Assembly: GCA_021229015.1 (NCBI GenBank)
Contig: CM037795.1
Span: forward strand, 19,053,166-19,117,165
Reading direction: 5' to 3'
Length of the DNA stretch: 64,000 bases
From: Solen grandis
Taxonomy: Eukaryota; Mollusca; Bivalvia; Adapedonta; Solenidae
Below the pieces are notes generated by a model. It searched no databases. It had not been told where the DNA came from and worked only from the letters and a program-made list of their open reading frames with translations. The position numbers and the translations under genes were made by a program. Positions within the stretch are counted from its first letter, which is position 1. Every line of letters starts with the position of its first letter. Below, piece after piece: positions 11,801 to 27,300 of the stretch.

Positions 11801-14800
11801 ATCCTCTCCGGTCATTAAGTCTCCCAAACAAAGTTTGGAGACTTGTTGTTTTTGTATTGGCCTCCGCTGGAGGAAGCCAATACAAAAAAAATATCCGGAG
11901 TAGATCTCAGTAGAGATTAGATAATGAGTGTGCATGTATGGGGTTGAGGGCTCCAGTTAACAGTAGTTGCCTGTGACTAATAAAAGTCCAAAATGTATTT
12001 ACACTGTGAAGAGTCCTTTAACATCTTAGAGCCTGGCAGGACTGCTGCTTTGAAGCTGTCCAGGCTCCCTATTTTGATAACTGGGTCCAGTAGTTTATTC
12101 CATTTGTTTTAATCCTTGGAAAAAAGATAGCTGACAAATGTTATTCTGAGTCTGTTTATAGAGCCAACTGGTAGTTTGTTCGCTATTTTGCACATAAGAA
12201 TGAGATTAAATGATGCACACCTTTGTTAAAAGTTGACCATTGCAATTGATGTAACTTGGTGCTAAAACTGTCCCAGTTTGAGAAGGAAAACGGTTTATTG
12301 AAGACAAACCCTGCTGTATTTCTTTGTCCTTGCTTAATTTCGATACAGTACCCTGCTTACACTCTATACACTGATAAAATGGGCGCAAACACTCATGTTA
12401 GTGACATTTAATTTCACTGAACATGCTACAGTTAATACTGGAGAAAAAAATGCACAGTTTGTCTATGTGTAGTGATTGGCCTACATAGCATTCAACAGCC
12501 TTGCTATTGGGCTAGCTCTTTAGTGACGTGATTAACCCTTTTCCTCATAGAGGACACCATGAAAAGACCTATGCGAACAGCATAAAACCAGATCAGCCTG
12601 CGAGTAACTCGCAGGCTGATCAGGTTTTATGCTGTTCGCTGCTCCTCAGTGGTCTGGAAATGAGGATTTTGTAATTAAATTTGTTAAGGTTTAACTGTGG
12701 TTTTCTGCAGATCAGGCTTTATGTGATACCTACTGAGGGCGTCAAAATGAGTATATATGAGGGAAAGGGTTAATGTGCTAAACCCTTGAAATTACTAAAA
12801 TTGGTAACAAGGATAATTTGGATGTATGCGGGGCATGCACATAGATGATCCTGGAACATGCAGATGCAGGCTAGTCACCACAGGAAATGAGATTGATGCT
12901 TTTTACAGATGAATAAAAATAAAAAAAAGGGGAGAAATGTAGTGATTGGCATACATCTAGGCACTTCCAAAAGCCTTACTGTTGAGCTAGCTCAGTAGTG
13001 AAATGGTAAGAGTGTCGGTCTACTGACCCAAGGGTCTAGGGTTCAATCGCTGACAGTGGCTGGATATTATACAAATATTATTTACAGTTGATATATATGT
13101 GATGAAGATCTTCCTCAGACCCAGGTGTTCACCATGGACCCAAAATAGATTAATATCCAGTGATTTACATGATTTACATTTTCGCTGTACTCGCTAGGCT
13201 ACAAAAAAGTATGAGTCCCAATACAAAAAGTATGCCTACTACTTTAATGTCTCGGAATCAAGAGGTGTTGGGTTTGATCACTGGCCGTAATATAAACTTG
13301 AAAGTCATAAAAAATGGTACTATAATAGCTCTTGCTTGGCGCTTGGCATATAAGGGTAGTTCCAGCAGGACGGGTTTGCCTAGTGTCAGGATAAATGTGA
13401 CTGGGTGTGGTATCATGCCACATGTCTACAGCATGATACTGCAGTGTGGCAGTACCAGTCTGTCTCAAGTAGACATGGTCTCCAAATGACTGAAATACTG
13501 TCGATGGGATGTTAAATCCAATAAACAAACTTTAATTTCTGATTCAGATATTTTAAGCATCCAGCAGGCACACTGAAAACATCTATGCTTCAGAAAACAT
13601 AGGTAAAAAGTCACTGCATATCTCATTGTAAATATTGTAAAATATATACATTTGAACTTAAATGTATTCTGTTCACAATAAAATTAAAGTCAAGTTAAAT
13701 TAAAACTTCTTTTGTTTGCAGTATTTGGAAGGGCAATACATTCCTTGTCCAAGATCGGGGAGGAACTGTATTTGGAGCCACTAGATCATGGAGTAAGTGA
13801 TCAGTCAGTATTAATTATTATTTGAAGTAAGGAGTATGTAGGGATCATGTGTTGTTCAGGGTTTTCCTGGCACACAAAATTGCCCATTTTGACTCTTAAA
13901 TGTCATAAATGACATCGTTCTGCCAAGGCTGCGATTTTCCTGCATAAAATTTTGAGTTGTCACACAAATACAAGGTCCTATGTGACTCTGTGTGGCATAC
14001 AAATGATGCTGGGGACAAATAGTCAACTTGCTAATTCAGCCCCATCATTATTTGTACTAATTATGATGGCACAATGAATATTACAAAAAACTGACAAGTG
14101 GGCAGAAGCCCCTATGACATCAGTTAACTTAGCAACGGTCTAGAATATGCATTGCCATTTCTTAATTATCTGCATTGTTGTGAAATGGTGCCAATTTTGC
14201 CGAAAAAAAACAACCAAAAATAAAATTTAGTTTCTTTTCAAAGACAAATGATATCAGCTCAGAAAAGTCAAAACATATTGATTTGGGGCTTACCCCACAG
14301 CATCGGTGCCATTTACATGTGAAAGATGCCCTGAAAGCAGGTTTAGCAGGGATTATCATTGATGATAACTCTAGTTTCTTTCTAGGCTTTAACTTCTCTG
14401 TCCCAAAAACTTAAGATATAACTTAATGTCTTTGATATAATTCTTGATTGTTAGATAAGTATACATTTATCAAAACACACTTTCTGCACCATTGTTAATT
14501 GCTTAATTTATTTCCACATCTTCCTTTATCAAAATTGTATTTTTCAAGCTTAAATCTACCAAATCAAATTTCATCCTCATGTTAAAATGTTACATAGTAC
14601 ATACTATAACATTATAATTATTTTTAAAATTCTTTTTTCCATTAGTTTGTATCAGTTGATTTTGAATTATGTAACTCTGCAGTTACTTTTATTCTGATTC
14701 TTACAGTTGGCACTGAGAACTGTAAACTCGTCTCGGTCAGCATATGCCTGTTTCCTGTTTGCGCCCAGTTTCTTTCAACACTATGATGATGGGGCAGGGC

Positions 14801-17800
14801 AGTTAACATCACAGGACAGTGAGGACTCACTCAGATGCAAAATTGCTATGAAGGTGAGTTCATTCCTAAAATCAGTCAAAGAACTTCAGTTTCAGTAGAA
14901 TCAGTACTTTTGTTTCTTAATTGGTCTAGAAAGTTGTGGGGATGGTCCCCGGCTGTGATGTATCAGGCGTCCAGAGTATAACTTACTATAAGGGTAGTTC
15001 CAGAACTGGTTGCCCAGGTAATAATAATAATGTGACTGGGTGTGGTTAAACCCAAACAAACAAACATTTGCTTCTTCATAATAATATAAAAAAAAAGTTA
15101 GAACTAGATCATATTTAAAACGTTTTACCATTATCATCCTATACTATTTTCAGAGACAAATGTTACTTAATTTTTCTAGTTAGGATTTCATATTTTTATA
15201 ATTCAGTTTTCTTATTCCTATGAACTAGCTTTAGAGGAAGACAAACAGATGTGTCCCCACCTCACCCCTTCCAAAAAAAAAGAAAAAAAGCCAAAATTCA
15301 GACCCAACTTTAACCCATACATCTGGCTAAAATCAGTGAAAAATGTATGTCTTTTCACATTTGATAAATTGTATGATAGTTAAATAGGAAGATAATGTTG
15401 ATCATTCACAAAATAATAATTTGATATTTTTTGTTATAAATGAATTAAATGAGACAAGTACAGTCCATTCACGATGGTACGAAGTAGCCCCGGGAAACGC
15501 ATTTATTTCGTTCCATCACGTATTTCGTTCCATCGCATCTTTCATATTGACGATTGAGAATCCCTTTATGTATGTGCTCACTCGTTTGTTTATGTCGTGT
15601 TTTAGTATGTATTGCCGAAAACCATGTACTGTCGTAAAGATTTAGTGTCGTAATAGTTTAGTGATGTTGTTTCATTATTTGATTCTCTATATTTCACTTC
15701 TATGGTCTGTGTTTTTCTCCTCACTCTCCTCTTTTCGCTCGCCATTTCCTACCCTGTTATCCTCCCGGATGACCCGGGCCCTTCACAAGGTTACTAGGAA
15801 AAAATATCTAATAAAATTCTGATCCAGTTATCCCCCCAGGTAAACTGGGTCCTTCACTGAATTACTCAGACTATTGCTATTAGATTTTCAATGAAATTGT
15901 ATTTGTAGTAGTCTTAGATTTATATGTTCGTATTAACATGAAGTAGAATGGAATGACAAGTCAGACCTGGAGACCAATATTTATACTGCTGCTTATTAAG
16001 TTTTGAAATAAAATCACTCACAGATGGCGTGCTAATAGGCTGATTACAGACAATATAATGGCGGACGCGAGTAAGCGACAGGTGTCACTCGGGTAGGTGT
16101 GAAAACTGACCAACACTTCGTTCAAACGCGTCATTAATCAGTTGTTAATTAGCAAATCGGACCACATACATACTTCACTCCAGTGCATCTTTCGTTCCAT
16201 CCTATTCGTTCCATCTCATCTTTTTTACATTGAATAAAGAACAAATATTGCCGGAACCTGGCAATTACTTCGCATTACACCGTCATTTCGCTCCATCGCA
16301 TTTCGTTCCATCGTGAATAGACTGTATTTTGAACTATTACTCATATGCTTTTTTATGAACTGCATTAAAATCATATGAAATATTTTAGAAATATTTATTC
16401 TGGCAAAATGATCCTTCCTTTGATTTTTATATCAACAAATTACATACATTTATACATACAATTACATCAATACAAAGTTAATTGGACTAACATCACCTGT
16501 GGTGCTGACTTGTATTTGCCATCACATCAGTTTCTGGAAAGCAAGGTCCAAATGAAGGAATTCTCAGTCCAAAAACAGGTTAACTTATACATTGCTACTC
16601 ATCTCAGAAACCAGTAACTATAAAGTAAATTTAAAAGTTTCTTTGGTTTTTTACTGGTCACATAGATCCATTTCTTACATGATGAATGGTCAGCCATGCT
16701 TGTGTATATATTTCAGTCCATCCTGACAGTGTTTCGCTCACTGTCAACCATGGAGAAGACAGTTGACAGGTGTAAGATCCATCTCAACATGAAGGACTCC
16801 AGACTGGTGTTCCAGCTTCATTGTCGCCATGGTAACCATGTTGTCTCTGATATAATTCAGGATTCTGTTGCCTAGATTACAGGAATCACTGGCCATAGAC
16901 ACTTTCTAATTTATTATGCCCAATTAAGATGTTTTTGCTTGTTTTTTGGTTTTTAACAGAATTATCCTTGTATTATTGTTTGTATACCCTTTTAATGTCC
17001 CCAGTTCGATAGACCGAGGCATATTGTTATTGGTCAGTCTGTTTGTCACAAAACTTAAACCTTGACAATAACACGGAAGTCCTCCTACCTACAGCCTCCA
17101 AACTTCACAGGTGCATGCACCTTGATAAGGTCTACCCACCAGGTGACCTTGACCTTACAAATGACCTTGACTCCCAAGGTCTAATCCATGCCCCGCTGTA
17201 GGACTGAAACAAGTTCATTATTTTTACCTGTCATTACCAGTGGGTACCTTGCAACTGTAGTCATTGCACAAGAGAAACGATTGATTAGTATTTACCACTT
17301 GAAATAACTAACCATTTTAGTCAATGATTTTAACATATTTCACTAAGTGCTTAACCCTTTCCCTCATATAGACTCATTTTGACGCCTCAATAGGTATCAC
17401 ATAAAGCCTGATCTGCAGAAAACCACAGTTAAACCTTACCAAATTTATTTACAAAATCCTCATTTCCAGACCACTGAGGAGCAGCGAACAGCATAAAACC
17501 TGATCAGCCTGCGAGTTACTCGCAGGCTGATCTGGTTTTATGCTGTTCGCATAGGTCTTTTCATGGTGTCCTCTATGAGGGAAAGGGTTAAGATACATAC
17601 TATGTACACCTAATATACGTCTACGTTCAGAAAAGAAGTTCATGAGGTATTTTAATTGAAAAACCTAAGTTTCAAACACTAGTCCAGTGGTATCGGCTAG
17701 TGTCCAATTACTCAGAAGGTTGTATATTCATATCTTTGAGGGGGCAACATTCTTTCATCACAAAATACTGGTCCAATCCAGGAACTGTCTGGAGGGAATG

Positions 17801-18356
17801 GTATAAGTTGTAATAACTTCTTTTTCAGATAATAGTGTTTGTTTTTATTACTGTAGAATCATTAATTTTCGTGGGGGCCTAATTTTCGCTGATTTCTTGG
17901 ATGACTCTATCCACAAATATTTATCTCCACAAAAACTGTTTATTTCATAGACCTTATCTTTTCTAGAAAATAATTTCAACAAATACATGTACAGTGTAAC
18001 CTCTGAAGTTTGGATTTTAGAAGTTTCCGTAATTCAGAAGTCTGGATTGAATTAGACTAGCACATATGTATCGATGTTTATTAATGGTTGTGAATAGTGT
18101 CATATTTGTTTATATGTGTCCTTTGAAGCTTTACCTTATACATGTATTATTTGTTTTTTCTTTTGCAAAACAGTTATGTTAATGTGATTTTCTCATAATC
18201 AATTATCTTTCTTCTCTTTCTCTCCCCCTCCCTTCCTCTTTCTTCTCTCTCTCTCTCTCTCTACTTGCCTTATATTACCCTCTCTCATTCTCTATTTGCC
18301 ATTTTTATATCAAAATGAGTTACGTGATGTTGATTCCGAGCATTATTTGTCTTTTC

Positions 18357-18390
<34 letters not shown>

Positions 18391-21300
18391 CTCAACGTTA
18401 ATTTTTGCCACTTACGAAAACCAACACATTGTCCAATGCAGCCTAATTACTTACGCTTCTAACAATATCGAAATTACACTTAAACTGTTTAAGATGTTTG
18501 TTGCAAAAAATATCAATTAATCCACTTATCACCACTTTAATCATTTACAATGTGTCACTATCTAATTGCCTATGTATTCGCCAGCGCAAACTTGGAGGCC
18601 AAAATGTTGTGATTCTTACGCTTGTCAAAATAATAGACAATTGTGATTCTACGGTGTCAAAATAACAACACCCTTCAGGGAGGTTTGGATTTCAGAGGTA
18701 AAATAGCGTTGATATAACCCAATATTTACAACAAAATTTGTACGGAATTCAGAATTTAGAGGTTCCTGAATTCAGAGGTATTATTTACATATAAACAGAC
18801 AGGGAAATTTCAGGGCCAAGAAAATCGTCCGGATTTCAGAAGTTTCCGGATTTTTGAAGGTCCGGATTTTGGAGGTTACACTGTACCAACAAAATTGATT
18901 TAATCACAGATTCCACGAAAATTTATGTAACGAAAATAAAATTTTAAGTAGATGTTAGGCCATAATCTGTCATTTTGACCCAAATTGGGAATATGCAATG
19001 TTCAAAAAAGTTTCTAATACTCACCTGTTTGGAAGGAAAGAAAGATACACTGAATGATGAAAGAAAGATATCATTTATTAATTAAAACATACAAATCTAG
19101 CCTTTTTTCTCCTGTGTAGGTATAGTGAAGACACACAACCTTGCCTTCATCGAGTGTGAGACCCTGCAGGCTGTTTTCTCAAAAGACATGTGTCCCAACT
19201 CCCTGACTGCCTCATCCAAGTAAGTCCTGTTTCTGTTGGGTACATTGTAGATCCATTATAGCATATTCTGTTATATCTTGAAAGCTATAATTAAAATGAA
19301 GTCTACTATACCTGATTTGTAATGCAGTATCTTCACAGAAGTGGAAGCTATACAGGTATTGAGCTTAAGTGTTTCTTCATGTCCTATCCTACTCTCGCAT
19401 CACATGAACACAAGGTAAGATGCTGGGGTATTAATCACCTTTACTGAAAGCTCTAATAATTGGAGATAAGGTCAAAAGTAATGCAGTATCTAAACTTGGA
19501 CCCTAAATATATTGTTTTCATGGGATTTACTGTTGTTGCAACAGTATTTCAGTTATATAGAAACAGCTAGATAGATACAGATGGAGGAAGACCAATTGTA
19601 CACAGAAGCACCCAGGAAAAAACACTAATGTACCACAGGCCACACATGAAAAACCTTGAGTAACCCTGCCAGAATTTGAACCATAGCAGTGGCTGGCTAA
19701 GTAATAGCAATAGATTTCATATGTAGCATTATAATGGAGCTACTGGTTTGACAATTTAACACTCGAACAGTAGATTCAATTTAGATGAAGTTATAAGAAA
19801 TGTAAATAGCTAGATAATTTTTCTCAATGAAAAGATGGCTGAATATTGTGATTACCAATCCTTGTTATCTTCTATTTTTGTTTGCAAAATTTATAATGAC
19901 ATTAATTGTAACTATACACACTTTGCTTCTCAACAATGCATATCTGATTCCTAGTCCTATTTATAAATTAAAATCTTGTTCTGGAAGGACATACTGAGAT
20001 ATTTCTGTTATGAAGTTGTACTTGCACAATAAAAATCAGTGGTTGTATGTTTTTGTTACAGATTGTTGAGTGATACGGTGGCCAACTTCCAGAACAACCA
20101 GGAGGAGATAACTCTGATTGTCAGCCCCGAGAAAATTATCTTGAAGAACTATGTTGATGATGAGCCTGGTATGTGTCTATGTATTGCATTGTCATGGTCA
20201 GTCCTGAAGTCAATTGGGCACAGTTAAGCTAGTGGTTGTTACTGAATATCAACCATCCTGTAAACAAAGACTGTTGACTAGACACCTAGTACTGAATTTA
20301 GAGAGAATTTGATATCTAAATAATAGGGGTGTGCAATATACCGTGGTATACCGGTTATTGCGATGTTCACCAACACGATATGATATCGCGATATGATTTT
20401 CAAAAACCGGTATTTTGATACTATATCACATGAAAAATTAAAAATAAGAAGTGTCAGGGGAAAAAATTTACGATGAATTCAAATGTTTACGGTCTACATT
20501 TTGTGAGTTCCGGTTATTACACATGTAGAATGGACAAGTTTAAATACGGGCCCCTTAGCGTATAAGGTCCATACTTATTTTGTTAATCGTAAATAAATGG
20601 GTATTCAAAAGTCGCTTCGACAGAAATATTACTATCAAGTAGTATTTACTATTGATTTTATTTTTCGTATTTAAACAATGCAAATATTTTAAAAGTATTA
20701 TTCGGTGAAATTTCTTTTTCGTCCGGAAAATAAACGGTTTTATTTTCACTTCCGGTAGAATAAAGCGTCTTGTAAAGAAGATGGCAACCGGGATGCTGAA
20801 CGACTTTACAGTGGTTAAAAATAAAAAGGGAAAGGCTCCAATTTCAGCTTATATTCTTGAAAAAGAATATGTAGGGCATATATTTAGTGACCATGGAGTA
20901 TATTTGTTGTTCTGCTAGTCATGAAACTTAAATGTATTGCTTTAAAACAGTTCTACTCTAGTCAATTAACAAACTATGATATTATGTTTTGGTTGTTTTC
21001 AATTTGGGAGAAGTTTTTTTCAAGTTTGTTATTGCTTTTCTTTTCATGTTTTGGGGTAGATTTTATTTAAATGTTTTTAAACTTAAGTTTTAATTAAACC
21101 TGTTGGCAAGAAATGCTTGAAATAAATTTAAACACTTTCATTTGTCAATCTTTTCTTTATTTATAAATGATTGCAATATATTGCAATATATCGCAATATC
21201 AAGATGAATATTGCAATATATCGCAATATCATTTTCACAGGCAATACCCAGGTCTACTAAATAACAACCACAGGGAATAATTTTAAAGGCCAGTGATTGG

Positions 21301-24300
21301 CTTTCCAGCAATGAATTTATAGAGAAAACAGCCTCTGAATGATATCCATCACAAGAGCAAGGCTGGTTTTCAGTTTCCCTTGCTTGGCCCTTTTCCACAG
21401 GATACATTGAATGTTGACTGGACTGATGTTACGGTATCTTACATTTGAAGATGGTGGTATTTGCTGGTGTATATGAGGAAATTGCTTATATTATGCTCTC
21501 ACAGATGGCTGTAGCTGTCACATTACAGAAAACTGATTAACGCCTAACCCCCCTGAATACACATGACCTGATAAATATTAATTTTCTGAACTTCAAAATT
21601 GAATTCATGGTATATGAATAATTGAATTTGCCATGCAGACTTGGCAGAATCTGAGATACAATATTATATGAGCAAACAGAGTTGAACCTGATCAGATAAA
21701 TCCTAATAGCTATTACAGACCTGCTCTGTTTGCTCTGTATCTAAATGCATCTACATGATGTAAGGGGTTAAGAACCATTTTACTGTTTTGTTTTCCTGAC
21801 ATTGACATATTAATTCTTGCAGTTCAGAAAATTATCAGTAATTAACGATATATCTATGTAATGTTTCTTTTCTTTTGGTAAGCAATTTCATGTTAATAAC
21901 ATTTTTACAGTTTTTTTTTATCATAACCTTTTTTTTTTAAAAACAATATGTAAATGATGTATGTGAAAAGTATAGAACCCAGTTCAGTTGTGAGAAAAGT
22001 TACTTGCAGACTGATACTGGTTTTAAATTGTCATTACTTTGTGATGTAGAGGTTACACTTTGCAATCTGTTCAGACTGAGAAATGTTTTCAATGTGATGT
22101 AGAACCAGGATTTGTACATTCTTTTGAAAAGTCCTTTCACGGGAGCACCATGGTCCAGCAGTAGTGTACATGACTGCTGACCCAAAGGTTTGGGATTTGA
22201 ACTCCGTTCTAGGGGTTCTAGGGGGAGTGGGGGAGCGGAGTTTTTGCTAGGTGATAAAATATGACTGCAGATACAAAGGTTGAAGGTTTGAATCTTGCTG
22301 GGGGCAAGCAATGATTTTTTATGGCCTTCCCAGGTGGAGAGTATTGGTTCAAGACAGGAACCATCAAGAAGAATTTTGTGTAAGTTGTAAGAACTAGTTT
22401 CCAATTGATATCAAAAAAGTCAACTAAAGCCCTTTAATTTTGATGCAGATTATTAACCAAGAGAACAGCGTATATATGTGATGATTGGCAAATCCTTGTG
22501 TTCTTTTCCCCAGACCCCAACAAAGTGATGCACACCAACTTGACCCTGGACCCTGGGGAGTTTGACAACTGTCAGGTTGGGGTTGACACTGAGGTCACGT
22601 TCTGTCTCAAGGAGCTCAGGGTAGGTGCATTACCATAAAGTGCCTTGTATAGTGCGCATTTCTTTTACTTATCATCCAGAAAGGGTGAACACAATACATG
22701 AGAATTCTTTTTTTTTTTTTTTTTTTCCCTATTTGCCCAAACTTTACCCCACCCATTAGACAAGCCTCACCGAGTCACCACCAAAGTTTCATATGTTAAA
22801 TAGGTATTAAAGCTTTATTATATATTTGCCTTTAACTTGTTGTTTATTTGTGAGTTCTATCATTTAATTGGAAAATAAATGCTTACAGAGTCATTGTTCT
22901 CATATTCATATTTGTTATTTACATTTTGTTATGATTCAAGTTCTGTACTGAACTTTAATTGATAATTAATTAACAACATACAAGATAATTAATTAATAAC
23001 ATACAAACAAATGCAATGTTTGCATTGTCGTTACTGTGACCACCCATAAATAAAAACCACTTTATTGTTGTCATTACAAGATGACAGTCTCCTTATAGTA
23101 CAAAAAAGACGTGCATTTTAGATGAGAAATATATTTTCCCAAAGTTTGGAACCTCAAAGTCGGGGTCGCACTATATATACATGGATGCTCACTATACATG
23201 GCACTTTATGGTATACTGAAGGCCGACTGAATTTGAAGATAAATCTTCTATTGATTGATTTATTTTCAAATTTTAAGGACAAATTTCATTTTCTGTATGC
23301 AAAAATATGGCTCACATATATTCACAGGTTTCACTTTGACCATCTTGACTGTAGTCTTTATACCCCACATCATTATTCCTTTGCTTTACAAAGTGATGAT
23401 GGGACTATATAGGTCATCACACATATTGTCTCCCATTGAATCCCATTTTAAAAGTGTTCAATATTTCTAAATATTGTTGAGTCAAAGACAGCCTAACTGG
23501 GGTATTCATCACCTTCAGTAATAGCTCCAGTTTTGTAAGGTGTGGACTTCATTGGAATCGCCTGTCAGGTTGCATAGCTAAACCTTTCTTTTCCAGTCAT
23601 GCTACTAGCAGAGGTATTCTTCAATTTCAGTGATAGCTCTATATTGGATATATAAAATAGAATGGACGTTTGCTTTACACTTTCAGGCCAACTTCTATAT
23701 TTTTAGCTCGACTATTTGAAGAATATGAGAGCTATTGTAGTCGCCCTGGCGTTGGCGTTGCAGCTTTTGGTTAAAGTTTTGCATGCAAGTTACTATCAAC
23801 CTTATATCTCAATAACCATTTATGGTATTGACTTGAATGTTTATAAATATGTTCAGGGGCGTCAAACAACCAAGGTAGATAACTCTTGACTGAATTTAAT
23901 ATGAATTATGGCCCATATTTTGCTTAAAAATTTTGGTTAAAGTTTTGCATGCAATAGAAAATTTGGTTAAAGTTTTGTGTGCAAGCTACTATCCAGTTTG
24001 TACCGTATCTCAATAACCATTCATGGTATTGACTTGAAAGTTTATGAATATGTTTAGGGGCATCAGACAACCAAGGTAGATAACTCTTGATAGAATATAC
24101 TACAAATTATGGCCCCTTTTTATCTTAGAAATTTTGGTTAAAGTTTTGCATGCAAGATTCTCTCATGCTTATATCTCAGTATCCAGGCATGGGATTGATT
24201 TGAAACATCTTTAATATGTTTAGGGATATCATACTTTCATGGTAGGTAACTCTTGATGGAATATGTTACAAATTATGGCCCCTTTTTAACTTAGAAACTT

Positions 24301-27300
24301 TGGTTAAAGTTTTGCATGCAAAGTACTTTCATGTTAATATGTTTAGGGGTATCATACTTTAAAGGAAGATAACACTTGATGGAATATATTAAAAATTATG
24401 GCCCCCTTTTAACTTAGAATTTTGGTTAATTTTTTGCATTCAAGCTACTATCCAGCTTATATCTCAGAAATTGCTTGTGGAATTGACTAGAAAGTTAAGG
24501 ATTGTCTTCAGGGGCATCAGAAAACCAAGGAGGATAACTTTTGGACTGAATTTTATGCAAATTATGACCCTTCTCTAACTTGGATTTTTGGTTAAAGTTT
24601 TGCATGCACCGTGTTATTGTGCTTATGTCTCAGTAACTAGGCATGGGATTGATTTTAGACTTCATAAAGATATTAAGGGGTATCAGACTATCGAGGTATA
24701 TCATTTTTGACTATTATTATTTACAGGATATGTGTAGGGCAAGAATTGAAATAGATTTCATTTGATTTACCAACAAGCATTTTGAATAGTCGAGCGTGCT
24801 GTCCTCTGACAGCTCTTGTCTTTATGATCATACCATGATACATAAGAAGATGACTCTCAACTTTAACTGGCTTCAGATGCTTTCCCATATTTCAATATGG
24901 AGATTCCTTAATTTCTGGAGAGAAAAAATACCTTTGATTGAAATGAGAACGTTCATCCATTCCATTACAGGCAATCCTGTCTTTCTCTGAGGTCACGACA
25001 CTACCACTGGCACTACACTTTGAGACAGCTGGGAGGTAGGTCACATGATCCTTATTTGGTTAGTGTTAGCTGCCACAGTGAGATTAGCAGTTAACATGTG
25101 ATAGTAAATACTGTATTGTTATTTTAAGTTTACGCAATTAATTTTGTCTGGAAAGTTCTTAGGCCTTCTAAAGCAAAGTGTTTGTTTATTATAGTGTCAC
25201 CCCTATTGAAAGGGCCAGCCAGTTTTGACTTAAGAGACACCTCTTTGCTTTCACAAGTACCTCCCCGTTTCCTCCTATATGCCAGGCACCAGGCAGGAAG
25301 ACAACCAGTAACCATTATTTAACTATCTGGCGGCTCACCAACCAGCCATATCTCAGAACATTCCCCTGCCTGGAATGGAACCTTCGACCTCCCCCTCCCG
25401 AAGCAGATGCCTTAATCACTAGGTTATGGGATTGATTATACTTATCCTGGTTTGGACCAGCACTTGGTGCCTGAGAATGCCATGAAAAGTCCTTGCCCCT
25501 AATGGGATTCGAATCCACAACCTACAGATCTACACGAACACATCTATGTTTGTTACCACTGGACTACTGCTCCCTTTGTTTTGGTACATTATAGGGTTTT
25601 GATTTCACAGGTGTTAATTCTTTTTTTCCAAAGAGCAGGATTTTGCAGGTTTTGAATTTGTGCAGCTCTGCTTTAACTGTATAAATCCTATGGCATTTCA
25701 TATATTTCCTTATTTGCTATTGGATGAACTTGTGAATGCAGCAAAATTAAACTATCACTAAAATAAACACCCTATATATTTCAACATAGAAAGATGAGAA
25801 AGATGGAAGATATGTTATGTATTTATGCTTTTAAACAAAAAGATGTTAACCATGATGACATTGCTGAATGGGTTTAAGGGCTTCATTGTGATGAAATTTT
25901 AATGCAAACATAAGTTTTTGTCAAGGGATGTTATTCCTTGCATGGCTAGGTCAGCAGCTCCAAACAGTTTGACAAAAAGCCCATACACTTGTTTGTCTTT
26001 ATGTTTTGTATTAATTGGGTACACCATTACTGATGTCTTAGAAAATCTGATTATATAATTTGAATGTATGTGTAGACATTGGGAAGGGTCCATAAGCCTG
26101 CTTTTAATCTGCATCTCCAGCTTTAATTTCATTCCTGTATTCTACATGATAAAGTATTCCGTATATTTAAGTGTTTAAAAATCAATATAAGGCTGCTTAC
26201 TGTATCTGACTTTTTCCAGACCTATTGTGTTCAGTATCGACAGTGACAGTACATTCGAGGGCAACTTTGTGCTGGCGACCCTAGCAGACCAGCAGTCACA
26301 GAGCCACGCCCCCACCCCTGCCCGCACACAGTCACATAGGAGGTACACTTATGCAACACAGGGACAATACTTCATGGATATGCATTCAGTCCTGTTGTAA
26401 TTCTAAGTCACTTTCATTTTTGGGATGAGAATTCAGAGAATATATTTTCACAAAATGTAATGTATAAATTCCTGATCATATAATTGTGTTATCACAGAAT
26501 GTTTTGGTAGAAGGCGTCTTTTTGAAAAAGAAAGCTGGCAGAAAAGAATAGACTATGTGTGATTCATTTCTGATTAATTACACTTTTTGGCTGAAAATGA
26601 TAATTTGATAGTCTGCTTCTTTATTATAATATGTGGCTGAATCAATTCATATATTCATGTTTTCATTGATTCATTAAAGGTACAAAGGTTGAAGTTAAGT
26701 TTAAACAGCTGGTAAAAGCTGAAAGAGTTTACAAGATTAATAATGGAAATTAATTATATATATATATCCTATATATTCCTGTTTGCCTCGAAGAAATTGT
26801 AAAGTATACATTTAGTTTTATTTAAGAACATACCTTGATGACAGAGCTCTTGTTTAGACATGACTAGGATCTTATTGGTGTTTTCAGGCCCATTAACAAA
26901 TCCAAGACTCACTCTCAGCCTGGTGGTGCCAACAGTTCACGTCATCAAGCTAATCAGAGGGGCGACAGCAACCAGAAGATCAGGTGAGATGCTTGGAGAC
27001 CCAAGTGACTTGGGGATGGTGGTAGATTGTCATTGCTGTGTCATCTGCTTTAACCCTTTCCCTCATAGAGGACACCATGAAAAACCTATGCGAACAGCAT
27101 AAAACCAGATCAGCCTGTGAGTAACTCGCAGGCTGATCAGGTTTAATGCTGTTCACTGCTCCTCAGTGATCTGGAAATGAGGACTTTATAATTAAATTTG
27201 GTAAGGTTTAACTGTGGTTTTCTGCTGATCAGGCTTTTTGTGGTACCTATTGAGTGCGTCAAAATGAGTCTATATGAGGGAAAGGGCTAACTGAGTAACA

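Noticed and set aside
12988..13060. Possible functional tRNA gene
   Set aside because: A- and B-box-like motifs are present but no cloverleaf with an anticodon arm could be drawn, and related heads recur in several SINEs. The same applies to 22145, 25505 and 35240.
22000..22404. A 134-codon minus-strand open frame
   Set aside because: It overlaps a tRNA-headed SINE in RAD9 intron 6 and shows no domain or splice context.
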